A stretch of 64,000 bases of DNA from Haloterrigena gelatinilytica (GCF_013342145.1 NZ_JABUQZ010000001.1:2976001-3040000), one strand, 5' to 3'. Positions 26,339 through 35,589 are shown, counted from the stretch's first letter. Notes: generated by a model not told the origin, from the letters alone. Program-made: numbers and translations.

Positions 26339-26950
26339 TCAGCCGTCGTCGGGGACGGCCGAAAGCTGCGGGCGCCACCGCGGAACGGCCGTTTCGTTCC
26401 GGGCGACCAGCGTGACGCGCGGCTCGTCGCCGACGCGGCGCTCGGCGTAGTAGAGGATCGCGAGGTCCGAACACGCCGCCAGCAGTTCGTTCGAATCGAA
26501 CCGGAACCGATCGCCCGGTCCGGCGTCGCGCTCCGCCGACGCGAGGTAGTGTTCGTAACAGAGGACGCCCCCGGGCGCGAGGGCGTCGATCAGGGCCGGC
26601 AGGCGATCGCGCGCGTCGAAGAAACTCACCGTCACGAGGTCGTAGCTCTCCTCGGGGACGCAGTAGCGATCGGCGTCGGCCAGAATCCAGTTGACGGTCG
26701 TCCCGCGTTCGCTCGCCCGCTCGCGGGCCCGCGAGAGCTTCGCGCTCGAGAGATCGACGGCGTCGACGGTCCAGCCGCGCTCCGCCAGGGCGAGGGCGTT
26801 CCGACCGGTGCCGGTGGCGACGTCGAAGGCCCGGCCGGGGGACAGTTCCTCGACGACCGACCGAACGATCGGCGCGAGTCCGTCCGATCCGACGGCGTCG
26901 CCTCGAGACGGACCCGAACCCGACCGAGCGGCGTCGTGGTCTTCGGTCAC
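26339..26950 (-). CDS. Class I SAM-dependent methyltransferase
   Basis: A 203-residue protein from GTG 26950 (VTEDHDAARSGSGPSRG). Motif I is AFDVATGTGRNALALAERG; VDAVDLSSAKL gives the acidic SAM-ribose position and DLVTVSFFDARDRLPALI motif IV. It is similar to TehB/UbiE-type small methyltransferases of unknown substrate. A longer frame to 27022 exists, but its extra residues are basic and overlap the promoter region. Confidence 0.82.
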   Translation of the reverse strand: MTEDHDAARSGSGPSRGDAVGSDGLAPIVRSVVEELSPGRAFDVATGTGRNALALAERGWTVDAVDLSSAKLSRARERASERGTTVNWILADADRYCVPEESYDLVTVSFFDARDRLPALIDALAPGGVLCYEHYLASAERDAGPGDRFRFDSNELLAACSDLAILYYAERRVGDEPRVTLVARNETAVPRWRPQLSAVPDDG

Positions 26951-27039
26951 GGCTCGCACTCGCGGGACGCAGCGCCTTAGTTTCTCGCGGGATTCGACGA
27001 TCGCCCGTCCCGCCGTCAGCACGGTGTGTCGTCGCCGCG

Positions 27040-27333
27040 CTACGTCACGTACAGCGAGTAGGCGATGATGACGAAGCCCACGAGCATCAGGAGGCTCTCG
27101 AGCAGGATGCCCGTCATCAGCGAGACCCCGAGAATTTCGTACAGCAGGCCGGCGAGCACGAGGCCGAGCGTCACGAGACCGAAGCCGGCTGCGAGGAGTC
27201 CGAGCGCGCGCTGGCGCGTCCGGCGGTAGGCTTTGAACGCGAGAAAGGTGATGAAGCTGCCCACGAGCAGGATGAGGGTCTTGACGACGGCGAGTAAGAC
27301 GGCGATCGACGTTCCTGCGTCGTGGAAACTCAT
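27040..27333 (-). CDS. Small membrane protein (DUF7521-like)
   Basis: A 97-residue protein with three hydrophobic helices (about 9-31, 41-64, 70-95): VKTLILLVGSFITFLAFKAY, then LGLLAAGFGLVTLGLVLAGL, then the C-terminal helix. Such three-helix proteins are common in haloarchaea, often near HTH regulators (DUF7521 by recollection). Function unknown. Confidence 0.7.
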   Translation of the reverse strand: MSFHDAGTSIAVLLAVVKTLILLVGSFITFLAFKAYRRTRQRALGLLAAGFGLVTLGLVLAGLLYEILGVSLMTGILLESLLMLVGFVIIAYSLYVT

Positions 27334-27476
27334 GGTGTCCGTACGTCGAAATTACGAACGGGAACCAAGTAGCTTGCGTTCACGACGAACGCGGCCGGCC
27401 GCGACCGCGGTCTCGAGGCGGAGCGGCGACGCGCGGACACCCGAGTCTTTTGCCCACCGGACCCGAACCGACGGCC

Positions 27477-27779
27477 ATGACGCGATTGGTCGAACTCGAG
27501 GAGACGGGACCGAGAAAGCTCGAACCGTCTGATATCGACGACGAGAAGGGAGACATCGCGGTCTGTCGGTGCGGGCTTTCGGACTCGTTTCCGTTCTGCG
27601 ACGGGAGCCACCGACGGACTCGCGACGAGGACCCGGACATGACGTACGTCTACGAGGACGGCGAGCGTCGGGTCGTCGAGCAAGTGGTGACCGAAGACGA
27701 GTCGGTCGCCGACAGCGACGGGAGCACCGAGGACAGCGAAAGCGGTACCGACGCCGATGACGACGGCAGCCCCGAATAA
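27477..27779 (+). CDS. CDGSH iron-sulfur domain protein
   Basis: A 100-residue protein with the CDGSH signature CRCGLSDSFPFCDGSH (three Cys and one His ligating a 2Fe-2S cluster) in the first half and an acidic tail. ATG 27477 (MTRLVELEETGPRKLEP) is preferred over an upstream GTG-like start at 27450. These proteins are redox or Fe-S transfer proteins in the cytoplasm. The gene converges with the copper ATPase. Confidence 0.9.
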   Translation: MTRLVELEETGPRKLEPSDIDDEKGDIAVCRCGLSDSFPFCDGSHRRTRDEDPDMTYVYEDGERRVVEQVVTEDESVADSDGSTEDSESGTDADDDGSPE

Positions 27780-27799
27780 GCGACGCCACCGGGTTACCG

Positions 27800-30286
27800 T
27801 TACCGCATCGAACGCGAGGAGTTGAGCACGACCAACAGGCTGCTCGCGGCCATCGCGGCGGCGGCGAAGAGCGGGTTCAGCAGGCCGGCGACCGCCAGCG
27901 GGATCGCCACCGCGTTGTAGCAAAAGGCCCAGCCGAGGTTCTGGCGGATGCGCCGGTGCGTGCTCGCGGCGATCGCGAGCGTCTCGCCGACGGCCTCGAG
28001 GTCGTCGCCGACGATCACCGCGTCGGCCGCGTCGGTCGCGAGCTGGGTCCCGCCGCCCATCGCGATGCCGACGTCGGCGGCGGCCAGCGCGGGCGCGTCG
28101 TTGCTCCCGTCGCCGACCATCGCGACCGTCCCTCGCGTCCGGAGGCGGTCGACGGTCTCGGCCTTCGCCTCCGGCGGGACGCCCGCGAAGACCTCGTCGA
28201 CGCCGTCGACCGCGCGGAACCGCTCGGCGGCCGGCCCCTCGTCGCCGGTGAGGACGACGATCTCGCGGCCCGACGAGAGCGTCTCGAGCGCCGCGTCGAG
28301 CTCCTCGCGTTCCGAATCCCCGACCGCGACGACGCCGCGGGTCCGGCCGTCCCAGCCGACGGCGACCGGGACGCGACCGGCCGCGCGGGCGTCGTCGATC
28401 GGGGACTCGAGGGCGTCGGGAACCGACAGCCCGCGCTCGCGGCAGCAGTCGGGGTGGCCGACGACGACGCGCTCGCCGTCGACGACGCCGCTGACGCCGC
28501 GGTCGGCTCGCTCGAACGAGTCGACGGCCGTGGAACCCTCGGCGCCGGACACGGTACCACCGTCATTTTCGGCCTCGAGATCACCGCCGTCGACCGCGGC
28601 GGCGGGCGCCGCCTCGACGACGGCGGCGGCGATCGGGTGCTCCGACAGCGATTCGACCGCGCCGGCTCGCCGGAGGAGGTCGTCCGAATCGGTCCCGTCG
28701 ACGACGGTGACGTCCTCGACGGCCATTTGCCCGGTCGTCAGCGTCCCCGTCTTGTCGAGCACGACGACGTCGACGTCCGGGGCGTCCTCGAAGATCGTCT
28801 CCGCGGCGACGACGATCCCGCGCTTCGCGGCGGCCTGCACCCCCGCGGCGATCGCCAGCGGCGTCGCCAGCCCGAGCGCGCAGGGACAGGAGACGATGAC
28901 GACGGTCAGCCCGATCAGGAGAGCGGTCGACGGACTCGAGCCGGTCGCGAGCAGGACGGCGGCCGTACAGACGGCGAGAGCGGCGACCAGCGGGACGAAC
29001 ACCGTCGCGAGCTTGTCTGCCAGCCGCTGGACGCCGGGCCGGGCGCTCTGGATCGACCAGAGCAGCGAGACGAGCCGATCGAGGGTGCTCTCGGCCGCGT
29101 CGCCGACCGCGAGGACGACCGGCGCGTCGGTGACGACGGTGCCGCCGCGGAGTTCGTCGCCGGGGGCCTTCCGGACGGGGAGGGACTCGCCGGTGACCAG
29201 CGACTCGTCGACGGCCGCGGTCCCCTCCAGAACTTCGCCGTCGAGGGGAACCCGCTCGCCGGGGCGGACGAGCAGCCGATCGCCGGGCTCGACGTCTTCG
29301 AGCGGGACCGTCTCGCCGCTCTCGAGGCGGGCCTCGTCGACCTGGCGTTCGGTCAGCTCCGAGAGCAGGCCGGTCGCGCGGCGCTTGACCGCCCGCTCGT
29401 AGTGGGTGCCAGCGGTGACGACGAGGACGACGGCGACGGTGACGTCGAAGTAGAGGTGGCTCTCCCCGAGGACGATTGCGACCGCGCTGTAGCCGTACGA
29501 GCCGAGCGCGGCCGTCGCGACCAGCAGGTCCATGTTCGGCCGGCCCGCACGGAGGCTGACGTACGCGCCCCGGAGGATCGGATACCCGGTGTAGAAGAGG
29601 ATGAACGACGTGAACGCCCAGATGTTCGCGGACAGAAACGCGAGCTCGTAGCCGCCGAAGGCGACGACCGGCTCGAGGTCGAAGTAGGTCGGGTAGAGAA
29701 AGAGGACGTACCAGACCATGACCATCATGCCGAAGAAGCCGCCGAGCAGCAGCCGCGCGAGCCCGTCGTCGTCGCCCGCGTCGCCGTCGGCGGCCGATCG
29801 GTCGGCCGCGGCGTAGCCGTAGCCCGAGACGATCTCGGGGAGGTCGTCGGCCGCGAGCCGGTCGGAATCGTAGACGATCCGGATCGTGTCCGTCGCGTAG
29901 CTCGCCGTCGCGCCCAGCACGCCCGCCTCGCGCTCGGCGACCGACTCGAGGAACGCCTCGCAGGTCGAACAGTGCATGCGCTCGACCGCGAGAAAGGCGT
30001 CCTCGCCGTCGAGGTCGTCGAGGTCGCGGCCGCCCGCCGCGTCCGCCCCGTCCAGCCGCGATCGAACCGCCGCCTCGTCGGGGCCGTCGTCGCGCCGCTC
30101 GAGGGTTCGCGCGACCTCGAGACAGCCCCGACAGCAGTAGGTGCCGTCGACGTCGGGATCGGTGATCGGTGCCGACGGGAGCGGCAGATCACAGAGGTCG
30201 CAGCTCTCGCTACCGTCGGCTGTCGACGGCGATTCGGGCGCGTGTGGGCGTTCGGACGATCCTGGGTTCCGTGCGTCTGGGCACAT
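27800..30286 (-). CDS. Heavy-metal P-type ATPase, FixI/CcoI-like copper pump
   Basis: An 828-residue protein. The N-terminal cysteine module (Cys29, Cys32, Cys51, Cys52, Cys55) resembles that of FixI/CcoI ATPases. A heavy-metal-associated domain follows with MHCSTCEAF, then about eight membrane helices. The ion-path motif is SCPCALGLATP, the phosphorylation site DKTGTLTTG, and the hinge MVGDGSNDAPALAAADVG. FixI/CcoI pumps deliver copper outward for haem-copper oxidase assembly. It starts 3 bp after the COG2836 gene ends and lies next to the ba3 oxidase locus, which supports this role. Confidence 0.88.
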   Translation of the reverse strand: MCPDARNPGSSERPHAPESPSTADGSESCDLCDLPLPSAPITDPDVDGTYCCRGCLEVARTLERRDDGPDEAAVRSRLDGADAAGGRDLDDLDGEDAFLAVERMHCSTCEAFLESVAEREAGVLGATASYATDTIRIVYDSDRLAADDLPEIVSGYGYAAADRSAADGDAGDDDGLARLLLGGFFGMMVMVWYVLFLYPTYFDLEPVVAFGGYELAFLSANIWAFTSFILFYTGYPILRGAYVSLRAGRPNMDLLVATAALGSYGYSAVAIVLGESHLYFDVTVAVVLVVTAGTHYERAVKRRATGLLSELTERQVDEARLESGETVPLEDVEPGDRLLVRPGERVPLDGEVLEGTAAVDESLVTGESLPVRKAPGDELRGGTVVTDAPVVLAVGDAAESTLDRLVSLLWSIQSARPGVQRLADKLATVFVPLVAALAVCTAAVLLATGSSPSTALLIGLTVVIVSCPCALGLATPLAIAAGVQAAAKRGIVVAAETIFEDAPDVDVVVLDKTGTLTTGQMAVEDVTVVDGTDSDDLLRRAGAVESLSEHPIAAAVVEAAPAAAVDGGDLEAENDGGTVSGAEGSTAVDSFERADRGVSGVVDGERVVVGHPDCCRERGLSVPDALESPIDDARAAGRVPVAVGWDGRTRGVVAVGDSEREELDAALETLSSGREIVVLTGDEGPAAERFRAVDGVDEVFAGVPPEAKAETVDRLRTRGTVAMVGDGSNDAPALAAADVGIAMGGGTQLATDAADAVIVGDDLEAVGETLAIAASTHRRIRQNLGWAFCYNAVAIPLAVAGLLNPLFAAAAMAASSLLVVLNSSRSMR

Positions 30287-30288
30287 CG

Positions 30289-31095
30289 TTAGAACGGTGG
30301 TGCGAACGGCAGCGGCGGGTGGGGGAGGTGGATTCCGTACAGCATCAGTCCGTGCGAGAGCGGGACGTAGCCGAGGACGACGAAGGCGACGCCGAGCCCG
30401 CGGTGGAGGCGGACGCGCGTCGCCGACTCGAGGGCGGTCAGGACGGTGCCGTAGGCGAACAGCGTCGGGATCGTCCCGAGCCCGAGGACGGCGAGCGAGA
30501 GCGCCCCGCGGGTCGGCGAGCCGACCGCGAACGCGTAGAGGTACGCCGGGTAGATGATCGGACACGGCATGAGTCCGTGGACCGCACCGAGGGCGACGAT
30601 CCCCGGCGACGTCGCGAGCCGGTCGACCCGACTCGAGAGCAGCGCCGAGAGGCGCCGGAACAGCGTCCCGACGAGGGGAAGATCGTGGCCGGGGACGGCC
30701 GTCCGCCCGCGGACGTAGTAGAGCCCGCTCGCGATGATGGCGATCCCGACGAGGATCCCCGTCGCGCCCCTAACGGAGTCGCCGACCGCGGCGACGGCCT
30801 CACTCGAGGCGACCGTCGCCGCACCGAGGAGGCCGAAGCAGGCGCCGATCGCCGCGTAGCTCGCCGTCCGTCCGAGGTTGAACAGCGCGTGCTGGCGCAC
30901 CTCGTAACCGGTGAGCGTATCGTCGCGGCGCTTGTCGCCGGCGGCGCCGATCCGGTCGGCGTAGGCCGTCACCAGCGGCCCGCACATCCCCAGGCAGTGG
31001 GCGCCGGCGAGCAGGCCGACGACGAAGAGGACGGCCAGGTCCGCGTGCTCGAGTCCGAGCCCCGGGCCGGCGCTCGCGAGTGCTGCGAGCGTCAT
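30289..31095 (-). CDS. COG2836-type membrane protein (TauE/SafE-like, oxidase maturation)
   Basis: A 268-residue protein with about six hydrophobic segments. The N-terminal LLAGAHCLGMCGPLVTAYA matches the AHCxGMCGP signature of COG2836 (CcoH/urease-accessory-like transmembrane proteins), which accompany FixI/CcoI pumps in bacterial cbb3 oxidase clusters. GLMPCPIIYPAYLYAFAVG is a second repeat with a Cys. It is probably involved in copper handling for the neighbouring oxidase. Confidence 0.8.
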   Translation of the reverse strand: MTLAALASAGPGLGLEHADLAVLFVVGLLAGAHCLGMCGPLVTAYADRIGAAGDKRRDDTLTGYEVRQHALFNLGRTASYAAIGACFGLLGAATVASSEAVAAVGDSVRGATGILVGIAIIASGLYYVRGRTAVPGHDLPLVGTLFRRLSALLSSRVDRLATSPGIVALGAVHGLMPCPIIYPAYLYAFAVGSPTRGALSLAVLGLGTIPTLFAYGTVLTALESATRVRLHRGLGVAFVVLGYVPLSHGLMLYGIHLPHPPLPFAPPF

Positions 31096-31123
31096 CTCCG
31101 GCTGTCGTCCGGCCGCCGAGGCG

Positions 31124-31339
31124 TCATCTGGCGGCCCCGTTTTCGCTCGCGGCGTGATCGCCGTGCGATCCCTCGACCGGCGACATCGCGAGGTACAGCG
31201 AGCCGATGATCACCGCGACGTTCACCGCGCTGACGAGACCGGCGACGCCCGAGTTCGTGGCTCCGTAGACGACAACCGGAACGACCGCGAGTAGTCCGAC
31301 GGCCGCCGCGTGCCGCGGCGTAACTGTCTCGAGGGGCAT
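31124..31339 (-). CDS. Small membrane protein of the ba3 oxidase locus
   Basis: A 71-residue protein beginning MPLETVTPRHAAAVGLLAVV, with two hydrophobic helices and an acidic/His tail (SPVEGSHGDHAASENG). It is like the short proteins annotated as ba3 oxidase-associated in haloarchaea (recollection). ATG 31339 is favoured; an earlier in-frame codon at 31387 would extend over the divergent promoter. It shares an intergenic region of 100 bp with cbaD. Confidence 0.65.
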   Translation of the reverse strand: MPLETVTPRHAAAVGLLAVVPVVVYGATNSGVAGLVSAVNVAVIIGSLYLAMSPVEGSHGDHAASENGAAR

Positions 31340-31439
31340 AGCCGTCTCTCGGGCTGTCAGCGGCTTAATACCACCAGTCGTTTTCACCGAACGGGAATTA
31401 CGATCGGTCGTAAGGTACCGCTGTTCCCTACCAACGCGT

Positions 31440-31676
31440 ATGAGTTCGGCGACAGAACAACGGACGACCGATCAGGCCGACGAAACCGCGTCTGGGGAGG
31501 CGGGTCCGGTCCGCACGATCGGTCACGACGAGTACGATCCGATCGGGACGCTGATCCTGATCGCGATCTACTTCGCGATACTGGTACTGCTGTGGCTGTT
31601 CATGTACTTCGTCGAGTTCCTCGGTAACGGGCCGACCGTCGTCGGGGTGCTCACGACGGTGGTGGGGCTGGCATGA
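31440..31676 (+). CDS. cbaD: Cytochrome ba3 oxidase small subunit CbaD
   Basis: A 78-residue protein: acidic N-terminal half, then TLILIAIYFAILVLLWLFMY as a membrane helix, and a short hydrophobic tail. Its position as first gene of the oxidase operon and its size fit CbaD of the Natronomonas ba3 oxidase, a single-helix subunit. It overlaps cbaB by 4 bp (ATGA). Confidence 0.75.
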   Translation: MSSATEQRTTDQADETASGEAGPVRTIGHDEYDPIGTLILIAIYFAILVLLWLFMYFVEFLGNGPTVVGVLTTVVGLA

Positions 31677-32473
31677 ACATCCACACCTACGAGAAGCTCT
31701 GGCTGGCCGCGGCGATGGTGTTGATCGTCGGCTTCATCGCGACGATCACGTACGGCGCGGTCGGTCCGGGCGTCTCGATGATTGACGACGACGGCGGCTC
31801 GATCGATCCCGACGCGATCAGCGATCACGAGCGGTTCGGCGACACCGGCGTCACACACGTCGGCGGGAACGAGTACGAAGTCGACGTCGTCGCGCAGGCG
31901 TGGTCGTACTCCCCGGGCGAGATCGAGGTGCCAGCGGGCAGCGAAGTGACGTTCTACGTCACGAGCCGGGACGTGACCCACAGCTTCTCCGTGGTCGGAA
32001 CGAACATCAACACGATGGTCATCCCCGGCGAGGTCTCGAAGATGACCGTCGAGTTCGACGAGCCGGGCGAGTACGGCATTCTCTGCAACGAGTACTGCGG
32101 CGAAGGCCACCACAACATGGAAGGCAAACTGACCGTCGTCCCCGAGGACGAGTTCGACATGACCGAACTGGACGTCGAGGCCCCCGACGAGGCCGAGGCG
32201 GGCAACGAGACGACGATCAACGCGACCGTCAGCGACGGGATGCAGACCGACCTCGAGACGACCGCGACCCTCGTGATCGGCGACCAGCGGTACGACGAAG
32301 ACGTCGCGATCGAGGGCGCCGACAGCGAGACCGTCGAGTTCGCGGTCGACACCGAGGAACTGGGTGCCGGCGACCACGACTGGGCGGTGATCGTCGACGA
32401 CGAGGAGGAGAGCGGCACGCTCACCGTCACGGAGGGTGACGGCGGCTCCGACGGAGGTGACGGCGATGCGTAA
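31673..32473 (+). CDS. cbaB: Cytochrome ba3 oxidase subunit II (CbaB)
   Basis: A 266-residue protein with one N-terminal membrane helix (10-30) and a cupredoxin domain carrying the CuA site: His103 in VTHSFSV, then Cys138, Cys142, His146 and Met149 in CNEYCGEGHHNM. It accepts electrons from halocyanin or cytochrome. After about residue 158 there is an unusual extra domain of about 100 acidic residues (MTELDVEAPDEAEAGNETTI onward) that looks like an Ig/CARDB-type beta sandwich. It overlaps cbaA by 8 bp. Confidence 0.92.
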   Translation: MNIHTYEKLWLAAAMVLIVGFIATITYGAVGPGVSMIDDDGGSIDPDAISDHERFGDTGVTHVGGNEYEVDVVAQAWSYSPGEIEVPAGSEVTFYVTSRDVTHSFSVVGTNINTMVIPGEVSKMTVEFDEPGEYGILCNEYCGEGHHNMEGKLTVVPEDEFDMTELDVEAPDEAEAGNETTINATVSDGMQTDLETTATLVIGDQRYDEDVAIEGADSETVEFAVDTEELGAGDHDWAVIVDDEEESGTLTVTEGDGGSDGGDGDA

Positions 32474-34217
32474 CGCCTACGTCGATCAGTTCCCGGCGGA
32501 GGCGAAGGTCATCAAGGCCGCCTTCTGGAGTTCCTTCCTCGCGCTGGCCGTCGGCGGCCTGCTCGGCCTCGTGCAGGCGCTCCACCGGACGGACGTCCTC
32601 CGGTTCATCGATTCGGCGGACTACTACACCGTGTTGACCGCCCACGGCGTCCTGCTGGCGATCACGTTCACGATCTTCTTCCTCGTGGGCGTCTTCACCT
32701 GGGCGGTGACGACCAGCCTCGAGCGGGGCGTCGTCGACACCCGCTTCACCTGGTCGTGGTACGCCATGATGGTCGTCGGCACGGTGCTGGTCGGCGTCAC
32801 GATCTTCGCCGGTTTCCTCGAGGACGCGCCGGAGTTCCTCGGCGCGCCGCTGAACGCGGACGTGCTCTTTACGTTCTATTCGCCGCTACAGGCCCACCCC
32901 TTCTTCTACGTCGGGCTGGTGCTGTTCGTCGTCGGCTCCTGGCTGGCCGGCGTCGACTGGTTCCGGACGTGGTGGGCCTGGCGGGCGGAGAACCCCGACG
33001 AGCGGATTCCGCTCCCGACGTTCATGGTGTTGACGACGACGCTGTTCTGGTACATCTGTACGTTCGGCGTCGCCCTGTCGATCCTCGTCTTCCTGCTGCC
33101 GTGGTCGATGGGCATCGTCGACTCCGTGAACCCGCTGCTGACCCGGACGCTGTTCTGGTACTTCGGCCACGCCGTCGTCTACTTCTGGCTGATGCCGGCG
33201 TACATGATGTGGTACATCATGCTGCCGAAGCTCTCCGGCGGGAAGCTGTTCAGCGACCCGCTCGCGCGCGTCGTCTTCGTGCTGTTCCTGCTGCTCTCGA
33301 CGCCGCTCGGTATCCACCACCAGTATCTGGACCCCGGCATCGCCGAGGGGTACAAGTTCATCGCGATGACGAACACGATGTTCCTCCTGCTGCCGAGCCT
33401 GCTGACCGCGTTCACCGTCGTCGCGAGCATGGAACACGGCGCTCGCCAGCGCGGCGGCGAGGGCTACCTCGGCTGGCTCAGAGCGCTGCCGTGGCGCGAT
33501 CCGGTCTTCACCGGCATGGCACTGGCGGGCCTGATGTTCGCCGCGGCCGGCTTCTCCGGCATGATCAACGCCGGGATGAACATCAACTACCTCGTCCACA
33601 ACACCTGGTGGGTCGTCGGTCACTTCCACCTCACCGTCGGCACCGCCGTCGCGCTGACGTTCATGGCCGCGGCCTACTGGTTCATCCCGCAGGTGACCGG
33701 CAAGGCGCTGTGGAACCGCTCCGTCGCGCTCGGGCAGGTCCTGCTGTGGTTCGTCGGCATGACGTTCATGTCGAACGCGATGCACCGCTCGGGACTGTTC
33801 GGGATGCCCCGCCGGACCGCCGAACCGCAGTACTCCGGCTTCGAGTTCGAACCCGCCGCCGGGACCGTCGGCGAGATCAACGCGCAGGTCGCCCTCGGCG
33901 CCGTGATCCTGACCGCCTCGCTGGCCCTGTTCCTCCTGAACGTGGTCCTGACGTCGCTCAACGGGACCAGCGACGCCATCCCGGACAACACCTACGCCGG
34001 AACGCTCTCGGGGCCCGAGGACGCGCCCGAGATCCTCGACAACCTCAAACTCTGGACCGCCATCGCCATCGTCCTCGTGGTCTTCGCGTACACGCTCCCG
34101 CTCGCGAGCATCATCGAGAACGGCGGTCTGTTCGGTCCCGGCATCGAGGGGCGACAGCTCACGCTCGTCCCCGATACCGCGGCCGTCCTCGAGACCGTCC
34201 GCGAGGTGATGCCGTAG
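32466..34217 (+). CDS. cbaA: Cytochrome ba3 oxidase subunit I (CbaA)
   Basis: A 583-residue, 12-13-helix protein. His60 in LTAHGVLLAITF is a low-spin haem ligand. GHAVVYFWLMPAYMMWY carries the CuB His and cross-linked Tyr region, HHQYLDPG gives the two further CuB histidines, and HNTWWVVGHFHLTVG the high-spin and second low-spin haem ligands. It is a B-type haem-copper oxygen reductase and pumps protons. ATG 32466 (MRNAYVDQFPAEAKVI) overlaps cbaB; an earlier frame start at 32436 would lie inside cbaB. Confidence 0.94.
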   Translation: MRNAYVDQFPAEAKVIKAAFWSSFLALAVGGLLGLVQALHRTDVLRFIDSADYYTVLTAHGVLLAITFTIFFLVGVFTWAVTTSLERGVVDTRFTWSWYAMMVVGTVLVGVTIFAGFLEDAPEFLGAPLNADVLFTFYSPLQAHPFFYVGLVLFVVGSWLAGVDWFRTWWAWRAENPDERIPLPTFMVLTTTLFWYICTFGVALSILVFLLPWSMGIVDSVNPLLTRTLFWYFGHAVVYFWLMPAYMMWYIMLPKLSGGKLFSDPLARVVFVLFLLLSTPLGIHHQYLDPGIAEGYKFIAMTNTMFLLLPSLLTAFTVVASMEHGARQRGGEGYLGWLRALPWRDPVFTGMALAGLMFAAAGFSGMINAGMNINYLVHNTWWVVGHFHLTVGTAVALTFMAAAYWFIPQVTGKALWNRSVALGQVLLWFVGMTFMSNAMHRSGLFGMPRRTAEPQYSGFEFEPAAGTVGEINAQVALGAVILTASLALFLLNVVLTSLNGTSDAIPDNTYAGTLSGPEDAPEILDNLKLWTAIAIVLVVFAYTLPLASIIENGGLFGPGIEGRQLTLVPDTAAVLETVREVMP

Positions 34218-34433
34218 ATGCGCGTCTCCAAGGCCGGCCTGCTCGTCGTCGCGGCGATCATCGTTCCGATCGTCGTCGAACTCCGCACCGCGCTCTCTTG
34301 GTTCGGCATCGAGCTCTCGGTCCTCGAGGCGGTCGCCCTCGCCGTCGCGATCGTCCTCGCGATCGTCGTCTGGGCGGTGTGGCCGTCCGACGGGAACGAC
34401 AACGCCGAAACCGAACCCACGGGTCCCGAGTGA
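34218..34433 (+). CDS. cbaE: Cytochrome ba3 oxidase small subunit CbaE
   Basis: A 71-residue protein with two hydrophobic helices (LLVVAAIIVPIVVELR and LEAVALAVAIVLAIVVWAVW) and an acidic C-terminus. It starts immediately after the cbaA stop codon. Position and size fit CbaE, the fourth subunit in Natronomonas. The operon cbaDBAE is compact with overlaps, so one transcript is likely. Confidence 0.75.
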   Translation: MRVSKAGLLVVAAIIVPIVVELRTALSWFGIELSVLEAVALAVAIVLAIVVWAVWPSDGNDNAETEPTGPE

Positions 34434-34561
34434 TCGAGCGCGGCGGCCCGACGCCCTGACCGGGAGTCGGGCGGGGGATTCGTTTTCAGAGCAGCGCGTG
34501 AGAATCGCGGTGCGTACGGGAACGCCGGTATCGAACTCCGTCGACACGGCGAGCCCGCTGG

Positions 34562-35383
34562 TCACGTCTCGAACGGAAGATCTCCGAGAAACTCGTCGCT
34601 CTGATAATCGAGATGATCCAGTCGAGCGCCGAGCAGTTCGCGGGTGAGGACCACCAGCGGATTGGTCTGGCCCTCTCCGATCATCGCGACCTCCGTTCTC
34701 GATCCGGTGGCGTCCTCGTCCCAGAGGCCGACGACGACGGTCTCTCGATCGGCGACGACGAGCCGACTCACCTTGGGATAGTTCGCCCGTTCGTACATCC
34801 AATCCATCTGCGGCTCCCAGATCGTCGCTTCCGGGAGGCGCTCTCGAAAGAACTCTCGAGCGGCGTGGTTTTTTGTTCCGGCGTGAAGTTCGACGCCTCG
34901 GTCGATGGCGTTCTCCGCGTACGGGACACACGCTTCGTCGAGTAACTCGTCGGACGCGTAGATCAGAAAGAGTTCGTCGTCGGCGCTGTCGGCCAGCTCT
35001 CGGCAATAGTCGTACACCGCTTCGCAACCCTCGAGCCGTCCGACGGTACGCTCGTCCGGCCTCCGTCCCGTCCCGAACTGCGAGAGCAGTTCGTCGAACG
35101 CTTCGACGTCCATCCAGCCGGCGTCATCCGCCGACCGACGGCCGGTGGTGACGTGATTTTCGTCGTGGTCGTACGCGACGAGCCCGACTTCGTCGAGCCG
35201 GGGAAGGTACTCGTGGTGGAGCGAGACGATCGTCCGCTCGAGTGTCGTCTCGTCCGCCGAAGCGAGGTGTTCAGCGAGCTCCGTTACGGAGAGGCCGCGA
35301 TGAGATTCATTGAGAGTAGTTAAAATTTCACGATTGATAGTATCTGCGAGTAGTCGAATGATTTCTTCATCTTCTGACCCCAT
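34562..35383 (-). CDS. Winged-helix regulator (DUF7344-like) with C-terminal sensor-type domain
   Basis: A 273-residue protein. Residues 5-90 are an HTH region (IIRLLADTINREILTTLN, VTELAEHLA, LHHEYLPRLDEVGLVAYD), as in haloarchaeal DUF7344 proteins. Residues 120-260 form a TrmB/PLD-like domain (DELFLIYASDELLDEACVPY, NAIDRGVELHAGTK, RLVVADRETVVVGLWDE). It converges on the oxidase operon, so control of respiration genes is possible but unproven. Confidence 0.7.
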   Translation of the reverse strand: MGSEDEEIIRLLADTINREILTTLNESHRGLSVTELAEHLASADETTLERTIVSLHHEYLPRLDEVGLVAYDHDENHVTTGRRSADDAGWMDVEAFDELLSQFGTGRRPDERTVGRLEGCEAVYDYCRELADSADDELFLIYASDELLDEACVPYAENAIDRGVELHAGTKNHAAREFFRERLPEATIWEPQMDWMYERANYPKVSRLVVADRETVVVGLWDEDATGSRTEVAMIGEGQTNPLVVLTRELLGARLDHLDYQSDEFLGDLPFET

Positions 35384-35589
35384 TACTGATGGATATTCCC
35401 GTGCGGATATTAAAAACCAGGTTTCTATTCGTAGATGTTATTGCGGGATTATAGCCTGTCAATTTCCGCTGAAAGTCACCGCCGTTCGCACTCGGTTCGC
35501 GGACGGAACTACCGAATCGTTCTATTCGGCTCCGAGAGCAACTTCGAAGAACGAAACCGCGCTACGAACTACCGGCAACGCGGCGGTCG

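Noticed and set aside
27956-30292. Long forward open frame opposite the copper ATPase
   Set aside because: Antisense shadow of a gene with P-type ATPase motifs; basic low-complexity composition.
32886-35027. Large reverse-strand open frame of over 700 codons opposite the oxidase operon
   Set aside because: Arg/Gly/His-rich composition typical of antisense frames in high-G+C DNA; the forward frames carry clear oxidase motifs.
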